A DNA stretch of 12,494 bases from Roseiarcus sp049514155 (GTDB lineage: Bacteria > Pseudomonadota > Alphaproteobacteria > Rhizobiales > Beijerinckiaceae), in NCBI RefSeq assembly GCF_049514155.1, contig NZ_JBEKVH010000120.1:1-12494 (forward strand), written 5' to 3'. The translations under genes and the position numbers were made by a program. Positions 5,796 to 12,417 of this stretch are shown piece after piece (positions within the stretch are counted from its first letter, which is position 1; each line of letters begins with the position of its first letter). Below the pieces are notes generated by a model, which saw only the letters and a program-made list of their open reading frames with translations, ran no database searches and had not been told where the DNA came from.

Positions 5796-7409
5796 ATGGA
5801 AAAGACAGCGACTGCAATCGCCGGCCTCGAAGAGCTCACGCAGTTCATGTCGCTTGATCCGGCCGCCTGCGCCGGGATTTTGAGCCTCAAACCGGTCGTC
5901 GAACGCGAGATGCCGGCTGCGCTCGACGCCTTCTACGACAAGGTCCGCGCGACCCCGAAGCTCAACGCCTTCTTCCGCGACGACGCCCACATGGCGGCGG
6001 CGAAGTCGGCTCAGCTCAAACATTGGGACGCGATCGGCTCGGCGCGGTTCGACGACCGCTACGCCGCCGGCGTGCGTGCGATCGGCCTCGCCCACGCGCG
6101 AGTCGGCCTCGAGCCCGCCTGGTACATCGCCGGCTACGCCGTGGTCGTCGATCGTCTGGTCAAGGCGGCTGTCGGCGAGCTGTGGCCGAGCGGGCTCTTC
6201 AACGGCGGGCGCAAGGCGGCCGAAGCGGCGGGCTCGGCGATCGGCGCGCTGGTCAAAGCCGCGCTGCTCGACATGGACTTCGCCATTTCGGTCTATGTCG
6301 AGGCGGCGGAGGCGGCGCGCGTCAAGGCCGCGGAAGAGGCCAAAGCCGAAGAGCGCGCGCGCGTCGCGAGCTCGATCGGCGCGGGGCTGGCGCGGCTCGC
6401 CGACAACGACCTCACCTGCCGTATGCAGGACGACCTGCCCGCGGCCTATGGCAAGCTGAAGGCCGATTTCGACGGCGCGATCGCACGCCTCGGCGAAGCG
6501 TTCGGCGCCGTCAAGTCGGCGGCGGAGGCGGTCCATTCGAGCGCGCAGGAAATCACCGCGGCGTCGAACGACCTCGCGCGGCGCACCGAACAGCAGGCCT
6601 CGAGCCTCGAAGAGACCGCCGCGGCGCTCGGCCAGGTCACGACCGCCGTCGGCAAGAATGCGGAGGGCGCCAAGCGCGCTCGAACGGTCGTCGCCGCCAC
6701 GCACGACGACGCGGATCTCGGAGCGGGAATCGTGCGCCGCGCAGTCGAAGCGATGAGCAAGATCGAGAAGTCGTCGCAGCAGATCAGCCAGATCATCGGC
6801 GTCATCGACGAGATCGCCTTCCAGACCAACCTTCTGGCGCTCAATGCGGGCGTCGAGGCGGCTCGCGCCGGCGACGCCGGCCGCGGTTTCGCCGTGGTCG
6901 CTTCCGAAGTTCGCGCGCTGGCGCAACGTTCGGCCGAGGCGGCCAAGGAGATCAAGGCGCTGATTTCGACTTCGACCGCGCAGGTCGAAGAAGGCGTCAA
7001 CCTGGTGGGCGAGACCGGCGCGGCGCTCGAGCGGATCGAAGCGAAGGTGTCGGAGATCAACGCCGTCGTCGCGACGATGAGTTCCAGCGCCGAGGAGCAG
7101 GCGACCAGCCTTCAGCAGGTCGCCGCGGCGGTCAATCACATGGACCAGGCGACGCAACAGAACGCCGCGATGTCGCAACAGGCGAGCGCCGCCAGCCAGT
7201 CGCTGGCGTCCGAAAGCGAGCAACTGGCGCGCCTCGTCGGGCGGTTCAAGGTTCCGCCCGGCGGCGGAGAACCGCTGCCCCGCCCGGCGCCGCGCGCCGC
7301 GCCTTCGGCCGTTGAACCCGCACAGCCCCGACGCCCCCGTGTCCGTGCGGCGGCTCAAGGGCGCGGCCACGGCGTCGCGGCGGCGAGCGCCGAGTGGTCT
7401 GAATTCTAA
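5796..7409 (+). CDS. Globin-coupled methyl-accepting chemotaxis protein (HemAT-like aerotaxis receptor)
   Basis: This is a 537-residue soluble chemoreceptor. The N-terminal protoglobin-type sensor domain (about 10-170) should bind haem and sense oxygen or another gas. Its key motif IGLAHARVGLEPAWYIAGY at 96-114 puts the proximal haem histidine at H100; LKHWD at 74-78 is also typical. A HAMP-like linker (about 190-235) leads into the signalling domain. Its tip contains IDEIAFQTNLLALNAGVEAARAG from 337, then GRGFAVVASEVRALAQRS at 362-379, which contacts CheA and CheW. No transmembrane segment is seen. A proline-rich tail (about 486-515) ends in EWSEF, which fits the x-W-x-x-F CheR-docking pentapeptide. 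The ATG at 5796 has GGCGG upstream and removes 17 unconserved residues from a longer in-frame GTG or TTG-type extension. No che genes are nearby. Confidence 0.92.
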   Translation: MEKTATAIAGLEELTQFMSLDPAACAGILSLKPVVEREMPAALDAFYDKVRATPKLNAFFRDDAHMAAAKSAQLKHWDAIGSARFDDRYAAGVRAIGLAHARVGLEPAWYIAGYAVVVDRLVKAAVGELWPSGLFNGGRKAAEAAGSAIGALVKAALLDMDFAISVYVEAAEAARVKAAEEAKAEERARVASSIGAGLARLADNDLTCRMQDDLPAAYGKLKADFDGAIARLGEAFGAVKSAAEAVHSSAQEITAASNDLARRTEQQASSLEETAAALGQVTTAVGKNAEGAKRARTVVAATHDDADLGAGIVRRAVEAMSKIEKSSQQISQIIGVIDEIAFQTNLLALNAGVEAARAGDAGRGFAVVASEVRALAQRSAEAAKEIKALISTSTAQVEEGVNLVGETGAALERIEAKVSEINAVVATMSSSAEEQATSLQQVAAAVNHMDQATQQNAAMSQQASAASQSLASESEQLARLVGRFKVPPGGGEPLPRPAPRAAPSAVEPAQPRRPRVRAAAQGRGHGVAAASAEWSEF

Positions 7410-7476
7410 GCCGCGAGGCGCTCCCTAGGGACGCATCGGAGCGCAGCAACACTTGCGCCCGCGAGAGCGCCCTTCG

Positions 7477-7502
7477 GACGCCTTCGCCGGCGCGAGGGCG
7501 TC
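7477..7502 (+). terminator. Strong hairpin downstream of the chemoreceptor gene
   Basis: The arms 7477-7487 and 7492-7502 form an 11-bp stem around a 4-base loop, with one T-G pair. The stem is fully paired in plus-strand RNA and has one mismatch in minus-strand RNA. It sits in the 147-base gap between convergent genes, 68 bases after the receptor stop. Two further arms, 7462-7470 and 7543-7551, pair around it. No T-tract follows. Confidence 0.45.
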
Positions 7503-7556
7503 TCATCGAGCGGCTCCGCACGCGCCGTACGCCCGTCGGCTTGCGCTCTCGACCGC

Positions 7557-8921
7557 CTACTCCGCCGCCACTTTCGGCAGAAGGGCGAGCGAGGCTTCGA
7601 GGGCGGCCGCGTCGTAGTCCTTGTCGAGCAGCTTGCCCGAGAAGTAGTCGAGGTAGGCCTGCATGTCGAAATGGCCGTGGCCCGACAGATTGAACAGGAT
7701 CGTCGGCGACTTGCCTTCCTCGCGCGCCTTCAGCGCCTCGTCGATCGCCGCCCTGACCGCATGGTTCGATTCCGGCGCCGGCACGATTCCTTCAGTGCGC
7801 GCGAACATCACGCCGGCCTCGAAGCACGGGTTCTGGTGATAGGCGCGCGCCTCGATCAGCCCGAGTTCCTTGCAATGGCTGACCAGCGCCGACATGCCGT
7901 GGTAGCGCAGGCCGCCGGCGTGGAAGCCGGGCGGGATGAAGGTCGAGCCGAGCGTGTGCATCTTCATCAGCGGCGTCAGGTGGCCGGTGTCGCCGAAATC
8001 GAAAGCGTAGCGGCCGCGCGTCAGCGACGGACAGGCCGACGGCTCGACGGCGATGAGCCTCACGTCGCGCTTGTCGCGCAGCTTCTTGCCGAGGAACGGG
8101 AAGGCGATGCCGCCGAAATTCGAACCGCCGCCGGCGCAGCCGATCACCACGTCGGGATAGGCGTCGGCCGCCTCCATCTGCTCGATCGCCTCCTGGCCGA
8201 TCACCGTCTGGTGCAACAGCACGTGATTGAGCACGCTGCCGAGCGAATATTTGGTGTCGGCGCTCTGAGCGGCGACCTCGACCGCCTCGGAGATGGCGAT
8301 GCCGAGACTGCCGGGCGAATTCGGGCTGGCGGCGAGGATGGCGCGGCCGGAGTTGGTCTCGTTGCTCGGGCTGGCGATGCAGGTCGCCCCGTAAGTCTCC
8401 ATCAGCGCCCGCCGATAGGGCTTCTGATCGAAGGAGACCCTGACCATGTAGACCTTGACCTCGAGGCCGAACAGGCCGCCGGCGAAAGCGAGCGAGGAGC
8501 CCCATTGGCCGGCGCCGGTCTCGGTGGTGAGCCTCTTCACCCCCTCCTGCTTGTTGTAGAAGGCCTGCGCCACCGCGGTGTTGGGCTTGTGGCTGCCGGC
8601 CGGGCTGACGCCTTCGTATTTGTAAAAGATGCGCGCGGTGGTGCCGAGCGCCTTCTCCAGCCCGCGCGCGCGATAGAGCGGCGTCGGCCGCCACATGCGA
8701 TAGATCTCGCGCACCGGATCGGGGATCTCGATCTCGCGCTCGGTGCTGACTTCCTGGCCGATCAGCGCCATCGGGAACAGCGGCGCAAGGTCGTCGGGGC
8801 CGATCGGTTTGCCTGTGCCGGGATGAAGGACCGGCGGCGCCGGCGGCAGGTCGGCGGCGATGTTGTACCAAACGCGAGGGATCCGATCCTCGCCCAATTG
8901 ATACTTAACCTGGTCGCTCAT
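7557..8921 (-). CDS. trpB2: TrpB2-type tryptophan synthase beta-like PLP enzyme
   Basis: This is a 454-residue fold-type II PLP enzyme of the TrpB2 group (TIGR01415), which is longer than TrpB1 (about 400) and usually encoded away from trpA, as here. Visible features are the N-terminal RPTPLYRARGLEKAL at 78-92, the PLP lysine K112 in SPAGSHKPNTA, ETGAGQWG at 134-141 with the catalytic-type glutamate E134, and the phosphate-binding GCAGGGSNFGG at 261-271. It probably makes tryptophan from indole and serine, perhaps as indole salvage; other beta-substitution activities are possible. The ATG at 8921 has GGGAGG about seven bases upstream. A GTG five codons earlier contains that site and is rejected. 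It is divergent from the acyltransferase gene. Confidence 0.93.
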   Translation of the reverse strand: MSDQVKYQLGEDRIPRVWYNIAADLPPAPPVLHPGTGKPIGPDDLAPLFPMALIGQEVSTEREIEIPDPVREIYRMWRPTPLYRARGLEKALGTTARIFYKYEGVSPAGSHKPNTAVAQAFYNKQEGVKRLTTETGAGQWGSSLAFAGGLFGLEVKVYMVRVSFDQKPYRRALMETYGATCIASPSNETNSGRAILAASPNSPGSLGIAISEAVEVAAQSADTKYSLGSVLNHVLLHQTVIGQEAIEQMEAADAYPDVVIGCAGGGSNFGGIAFPFLGKKLRDKRDVRLIAVEPSACPSLTRGRYAFDFGDTGHLTPLMKMHTLGSTFIPPGFHAGGLRYHGMSALVSHCKELGLIEARAYHQNPCFEAGVMFARTEGIVPAPESNHAVRAAIDEALKAREEGKSPTILFNLSGHGHFDMQAYLDYFSGKLLDKDYDAAALEASLALLPKVAAE

Positions 8922-8959
8922 CCCCCAACCTCCCACTCGACTTACGCAGATCGGCCACG

Positions 8960-8988
8960 ACTATCATGTTTCCCCAGCCGGGCGGCAA
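8960..8988 (-). promoter_or_regulatory. Candidate promoter for trpB2
   Basis: On the minus strand TTGCCG (8983-8988) and GATAGT (8960-8965) are 17 bases apart, and the -10 element ends 38 bases before the ATG at 8921. Each hexamer matches about four of six consensus positions. Confidence 0.38.
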
Positions 8989-9012
8989 GGCAAAATGTCG
9001 CTTGGGGCGCCC

Positions 9013-9041
9013 TTGACGCGCCCGCCGCCGCCGAGCATAGC
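9013..9041 (+). promoter_or_regulatory. Candidate promoter for the acyltransferase gene
   Basis: TTGACG (9013-9018) and CATAGC (9036-9041) are 17 bases apart and end 39 bases before the ATG at 9081. The -35 element is good and the -10 is weak. It lies back to back with the trpB2 promoter candidate. Confidence 0.4.
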
Positions 9042-9080
9042 CGCCCGGCCCAGCCATGGGTCGAAAGGAACGCCGGACCC

Positions 9081-9947
9081 ATGGGTCGTCTCGCGCAATT
9101 GCGCCATCGTCTCGAATACGTCGCGTTCTGCGCGCTGGCCGCGGTCGCGACCGCCCTGCCGCTCGACTGGGCGTCGGCGGTTTCGGGGTTCCTGTGGCGG
9201 CGCATCGCGCCCCGGCTCGGGCGCCAGAAGCGCGCGCTCGACAATCTGGCGCTGGCGCTGCCGGAGGCCTCCGAGGCCGAGCGCCGACGCATCGCCTTGG
9301 CGATGTGGGACAACCTCGGCCGCACCTTCGCCGAGTTCTTCCACATCCAGCAGATCCTGACCGAGCAGCGCGTCGTGCTCGAACCGTTCGAAAAGTTCGA
9401 GGCGATCGTCGCGGGCGGGCCGTTCGTCGTCTGCACGCTGCATCTCGGCAACTGGGAACTCGCTTCGCAGGCGGGCCTGCGTTTCGGCCTGCCGCTCGCC
9501 GGCGTCTACCAGAAGCTCACCAACCCGCTGGTCGACCGCTGGCTCTACGAGCGCCGCCGGCCGCTCTATCCCGGCGGCCTGTTCGACAAGTCGCCGGCGA
9601 CGTCGCGGGCGTTGCTGAAACTTGCGCGCGCCGGCGGCTACCCCGCCTTCGTCGCCGACCTGCGCGAAGGGCGCGGGATCGAAGTGCCGTTCTTCGGTCG
9701 CCCGGCCTGGTCGAACCCCTTTCCCGCCCTTATCGCCCGCACCGCCGGCATCCCGATCTACGCGGCCGCCGTCGTGCGCACCAAGGGCGCGCATTTCGCC
9801 ATGCGCATCGAGAAGGTCGAGGCGCAGCGCAGCGACGACCGCGACGCCGACGTGCTGGCGACGACCGCCGCGGTGCAGGCGCGTTTCGAGCAGTTCATCC
9901 GTGACAATCCGGAACAATGGATGTGGGCGCACCGGCGCTGGGATTGA
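9081..9947 (+). CDS. LpxL/HtrB-family lysophospholipid (lipid A) acyltransferase
   Basis: This is a 288-residue membrane-associated acyltransferase of the family that adds secondary acyl chains to lipid A. A hydrophobic N-terminal segment (about 13-28) would anchor it in the inner membrane. The catalytic H-x4-E motif is HLGNWE at 121-126. ADLREGRGIEVPFFGRPA at 192-209 and the C-terminal RDNPEQWMWAHRRW at 274-287 are family blocks. The length is slightly below E. coli LpxL (about 306). The ATG at 9081 follows AAGGAA with about ten bases between; an ATG at 9056 is out of frame. The actual acceptor (lipid A or another lysolipid) and the chain length cannot be read from the sequence, so no specific symbol is given. 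Confidence 0.88.
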   Translation: MGRLAQLRHRLEYVAFCALAAVATALPLDWASAVSGFLWRRIAPRLGRQKRALDNLALALPEASEAERRRIALAMWDNLGRTFAEFFHIQQILTEQRVVLEPFEKFEAIVAGGPFVVCTLHLGNWELASQAGLRFGLPLAGVYQKLTNPLVDRWLYERRRPLYPGGLFDKSPATSRALLKLARAGGYPAFVADLREGRGIEVPFFGRPAWSNPFPALIARTAGIPIYAAAVVRTKGAHFAMRIEKVEAQRSDDRDADVLATTAAVQARFEQFIRDNPEQWMWAHRRWD

Positions 9948-9950
9948 GGA

Positions 9951-10021
9951 AGAAGGCGATAGGCGGTAGGCAGTGGGCGAAGAGCGCTTCCTGCTGCCTA
10001 TTGCTATTGCCCACTGCCTGC
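9951..10021. repeat. Degenerate heptamer repeat forming alternative hairpins before xth
   Basis: Positions 9951-9978 read as four consecutive 7-base units: AGAAGGC, GATAGGC, GGTAGGC and AGTGGGC. The second half (about 9996-10018) contains related units in inverted orientation, such as GCCTATT and GCCCACT. Two exclusive folds are possible. In one, 9969-9978 pairs perfectly with 10009-10018. In the other, 9962-9973 pairs with 9994-10005 with three G-U pairs. The element fills almost the whole 87-base gap and ends at the xth ribosome-binding site. Confidence 0.6.
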
Positions 10022-10034
10022 GGAGTCCCCCGCC

Positions 10035-10817
10035 CTGATCGTCGCCACCTGGAACGTCAACTCGGTCCGCCAGCGGCTGCCCCATCTCCTCGACTATCTC
10101 AAGGAGCAGGCGCCCGACGCATTGTGCCTGCAGGAGACCAAGTGCGTCGACGAGGCGTTCCCGCGCGCCGAGATCGAGGACCTCGGCTATAATGTCGCCG
10201 TCCATGGGCAGAAGGGCTTCAACGGCGTCGCAATCCTCGCCAAGCGGCCGTTCGAAGCGCAGCGCGGGCTGCCAGGCGATCCGGATGACCCGCAGGCGCG
10301 CTACATCGAGGCGGTGATCCCCGCCGCGCGCGGCGTGCTGAGGCTCGCCTGCATCTATCTGCCCAACGGCAATCCGGCGCCGGGCGAGAAATATGCCTAC
10401 AAGCTCGCCTTCATGGATCGGCTGATCCGCCACGCGCGCGGCTTGCTCGCCTATGAGGAGCCTCTGGCGCTGGCCGGCGACTTCAACGTCATTCCCGAGC
10501 CGCGAGACGCTGCGCGCCCGGAGGACTGGACGAAGGACGCGTTGTTCCTGCCCGAGACGCGCGCCAAGTTCCGCGAGCTTCTCTCGCTCGGCTTTGCCGA
10601 CGCGCTGCGCGCGACCAGCGACGAGAAGGGCCTCTACACCTTCTGGGACTACCAGGCCGGCGCCTGGCAGCGCAACGCCGGCATCCGCATCGACCACTTC
10701 CTCTTGTCCCCGCAAGCCGCCGACACGCTCGAGACGGCCGTCGTCGACAAGGACATGCGCGGCCGCGAAAAGGCCTCCGACCACGTCCCGGTCAGGGTCA
10801 CGTTGCGCGACGCCTAG
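10035..10817 (+). CDS. xth: Exodeoxyribonuclease III (AP endonuclease), apparent CTG start
   Basis: This is a 260-residue exonuclease III of the Mg-dependent EEP fold. It cleaves DNA at abasic sites and removes 3' blocks in base-excision repair. Using CTG at 10035 as codon 1, the catalytic residues fall at the family positions: N7 in ATWNVNS, E34 in LQETK, Y108 in YLPNG, D149 and N151 in GDFNVIP, D220 in IDHFLLS, and D249/H250 in SDHVPV. The reading frame has no ATG, GTG or TTG between the upstream stop (9960) and residue 30, and the first ATG (10122) would remove the conserved N-terminus. GGAG at 10022-10025 lies nine bases before the CTG, which supports it as the real start. A sequencing error changing ATG to CTG is the alternative. 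The stop overlaps that of the convergent methyltransferase. Confidence 0.93.
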   Translation: MIVATWNVNSVRQRLPHLLDYLKEQAPDALCLQETKCVDEAFPRAEIEDLGYNVAVHGQKGFNGVAILAKRPFEAQRGLPGDPDDPQARYIEAVIPAARGVLRLACIYLPNGNPAPGEKYAYKLAFMDRLIRHARGLLAYEEPLALAGDFNVIPEPRDAARPEDWTKDALFLPETRAKFRELLSLGFADALRATSDEKGLYTFWDYQAGAWQRNAGIRIDHFLLSPQAADTLETAVVDKDMRGREKASDHVPVRVTLRDA

Positions 10818-11446
10818 ACCTTTCGCACCACCGCGCGAACGACCGCGCTCGCGCCGACATGCAGCGCCCCTTCGTCGAGCACGGCGCTCGCTTCGGCGAG
10901 CTCGACGATCTCCTGCCCGGCGAAGTCGGCGGCAAGGTCGGCGACGGTGTAAAGCAGTCGCGCCTCGCGCGGACCGCCGCGCGCGCCCGCCGCGTGCGCG
11001 GCGAGCTGCTCCGGGCGGAACGCCTCGAGGATCAGCAACCCGCCGGGCCTCAGCGCCGCGAGCGCGCGGCCGTGAATGAAGCGACGTTCGTCGGCGGCGA
11101 GGTGGAGATAGATCAGCGCGACGACGTCGTAGGCCTCGCGCGGCCAGGCCCAGGCGAGCGCGTCGGCTTGCGCCGCGTTGAGGCTGACGCCGCGCACCGC
11201 CGCGAGCCGGCGCGCCTTGGCGACGCCTTGGGCGGAGAGGTCGAGCGTGTCGACGACAAGCCCCTGCTCGGCAAGCCACACGCCGTTGCGCCCCTCGCCG
11301 TCGCCGGGAACGAGCGCCCGCATGCCGCGCTCGAGGCGCGGCGCCTGCGCGACGAGAAAGGCGTTGGCGGCCTCGCCATAGGCGTATGGCGCGGGCTCGT
11401 AGCGCGCGTCCCACATCGCCGCCCGTTCCGACGCCGTTTCGTTCAT
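10814..11446 (-). CDS. Class I SAM-dependent methyltransferase
   Basis: This is a 210-residue Rossmann-fold methyltransferase resembling the TehB/thiopurine-methyltransferase-like group. MWDARYEPAPYAYGEAANAF at 11-30 precedes motif I, ALVPGDGEGRNG at 44-55, which binds S-adenosylmethionine. The acidic motif II is DTLDLS at 66-71, and QADA (93-96) would contact the adenine. YDVVALIYLH at 106-115 and LRPGGLLILEAF at 132-143 complete the core. The substrate is not evident. The ATG at 11446 has a GGGGAGAG purine run upstream; the longer GTG-type or other starts would add an Arg-rich unconserved stretch. Its end overlaps the xth stop by 4 bases (CTAG). Confidence 0.85.
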   Translation of the reverse strand: MNETASERAAMWDARYEPAPYAYGEAANAFLVAQAPRLERGMRALVPGDGEGRNGVWLAEQGLVVDTLDLSAQGVAKARRLAAVRGVSLNAAQADALAWAWPREAYDVVALIYLHLAADERRFIHGRALAALRPGGLLILEAFRPEQLAAHAAGARGGPREARLLYTVADLAADFAGQEIVELAEASAVLDEGALHVGASAVVRAVVRKV

Positions 11447-11634
11447 CGAACCCACTCTCCCCTCGCGCGGCCGCGTTCTGCGCCGGCGCATCCGATCATC
11501 GCTGGTTTGGCGGCGATTGTGCGCCTGACGAATGCAAACTCAAGCGTGACTCGAGCAACCGCCGTCGAATGCGGCGCCTTTCGCGTCTCCGACTTCGGAT
11601 TTGTCTCGCGCTTTTGCCTCGCCGAGCCAACAAT

Positions 11635-11653
11635 GGGCGCGCCGGCGGCGCCC
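11635..11653. other. Small GC hairpin in the methyltransferase-lipoprotein gap
   Basis: GGGCGC (11635-11640) pairs with GCGCCC (11648-11653) around 7 bases, 46 bases before the lipoprotein start. The rest of the 252-base divergent gap (11447-11698) shows no convincing gene or promoter. In this GC-rich background the hairpin may be chance. Confidence 0.25.
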
Positions 11654-11698
11654 TCTGTCTCCATCGAGGCGGCGGCCGGCCCGTAAGGCCTGACCGCC

Positions 11699-12247
11699 AT
11701 GACTCAGCGCGCGCTCGTTGTTTCCCTCTTGGCCCTGGCGCTTGCCGGCTGCCTTTCCACCCAGGACCAACCTTTTCCGCTCGGCGACGGCGATTCCGTC
11801 GCGGCGCGGCCGGGCGATTACGCCTGCCTAACCATCCAGGAGCGCGGGGCGGCGAAGGCCGAGCGCGGCCGCCTTATCCGCCTGCAGAGCGACCGACGGA
11901 CACAATATGTCTTTGTCGCCCCCGACAATTCTTCGGCCGAGCCGGCCACGCTGCATCGCGTCGCCGACGGCGTCTATCTCGCCGCCGTCGCCCATGCCGA
12001 GGGGCCGGGCGAAGATCTCTATCTCGCCGCGGTCGCCGCCGACGGCGCTTCGTTCCGCCTCTACGACCCCGCCGAAGCGGCTATCGCCGCCGCCCCGGCG
12101 CTCGCCAAGCGGAGCGGCGCGACGCTCGCCCACACCGCCTTCGGCGACGATCTTTCCGGCCCGATCGCGGCGCAACGCGCGTTCGCGCTGGCCTTCGCCG
12201 GCGACCTCGAGAACTGGCGCCCGACCGCCGACTGCCGCCTGCGCTGA
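11699..12247 (+). CDS. Small lipoprotein of unknown function
   Basis: This is a 182-residue protein with a lipoprotein signal peptide: a short basic start, a hydrophobic stretch, and lipobox LAGC at 15-18 with C18 as the lipidated cysteine. It should be anchored in the inner or outer membrane, facing the periplasm. I do not recognise the mature part. It has alternating hydrophobic and polar stretches that suggest beta structure (GRLIRLQSD at 57-65, YVFVAP at 70-75, GVYLAAVA at 91-98) and only two other cysteines (C43 and C179), which could form a disulfide. TAAGG lies about ten bases before the ATG at 11699. It is just upstream of lexA on the same strand, but the lexA promoter in between suggests separate control. 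Confidence 0.75.
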   Translation: MTQRALVVSLLALALAGCLSTQDQPFPLGDGDSVAARPGDYACLTIQERGAAKAERGRLIRLQSDRRTQYVFVAPDNSSAEPATLHRVADGVYLAAVAHAEGPGEDLYLAAVAADGASFRLYDPAEAAIAAAPALAKRSGATLAHTAFGDDLSGPIAAQRAFALAFAGDLENWRPTADCRLR

Positions 12248-12298
12248 CGGAAACCGCCTCGCTCCCAGCCAAACGGGAGGTTGATCCGCCCCACCCTC

Positions 12299-12319
12299 TT
12301 GACGGAACACAGCGCGAAC
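12299..12319 (+). promoter_or_regulatory. lexA promoter region with a perfect alphaproteobacterial SOS box
   Basis: GAAC-N7-GAAC at 12305-12319 matches the LexA operator known from Alphaproteobacteria (GTTC-N7-GTTC on the other strand). It immediately follows TTGACG (12299-12304), a good -35 element, and covers the spacer up to a weak -10 near 12321-12326 (GATACG). A repressor bound there would block RNA polymerase, as expected for lexA autoregulation. Confidence 0.8.
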
Positions 12320-12330
12320 AGATACGCATC

Positions 12331-12345
12331 GTTCGTGATTTGTTT
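12331..12345 (-). promoter_or_regulatory. Second, near-perfect SOS box
   Basis: GTTC-N7-GTTT differs from the consensus GTTC-N7-GTTC by one base and lies 26 bases after the first box, in opposite orientation. It would fall close to the transcription start of lexA. Confidence 0.45.
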
Positions 12346-12417
12346 ACGCCCAAACGCGATTCTCGGCCCCGCCGACGGCGAGGGGGCGATTCGCGCCGGG
12401 CGGTTGGGGAGCCTGCC

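Noticed and set aside
5589..7370. A 593-codon open frame antisense to the chemoreceptor gene
   Set aside because: It is Arg/Asp/Gly-rich with no recognisable domain and lies opposite a well-supported chemoreceptor; long antisense frames are expected at this GC content.
7671..9080. Upstream in-frame extension of the acyltransferase across trpB2
   Set aside because: The acyltransferase family begins near the ATG at 9081, which has a ribosome-binding site and promoter; the extension is antisense to trpB2.
8964..11414. An 816-codon open frame on the minus strand spanning the acyltransferase, xth and methyltransferase genes
   Set aside because: Low-complexity, Arg-rich translation crossing three genes with clear family motifs in other frames.
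11443..11700. A small 85-codon protein in the methyltransferase-lipoprotein gap
   Set aside because: No ribosome-binding site, no family resemblance and composition like a chance frame.
12262..12279. CTCCC/GGGAG hairpin after the lipoprotein gene as a terminator
   Set aside because: Only five base pairs with an 8-base loop and no T-run; too weak to call.
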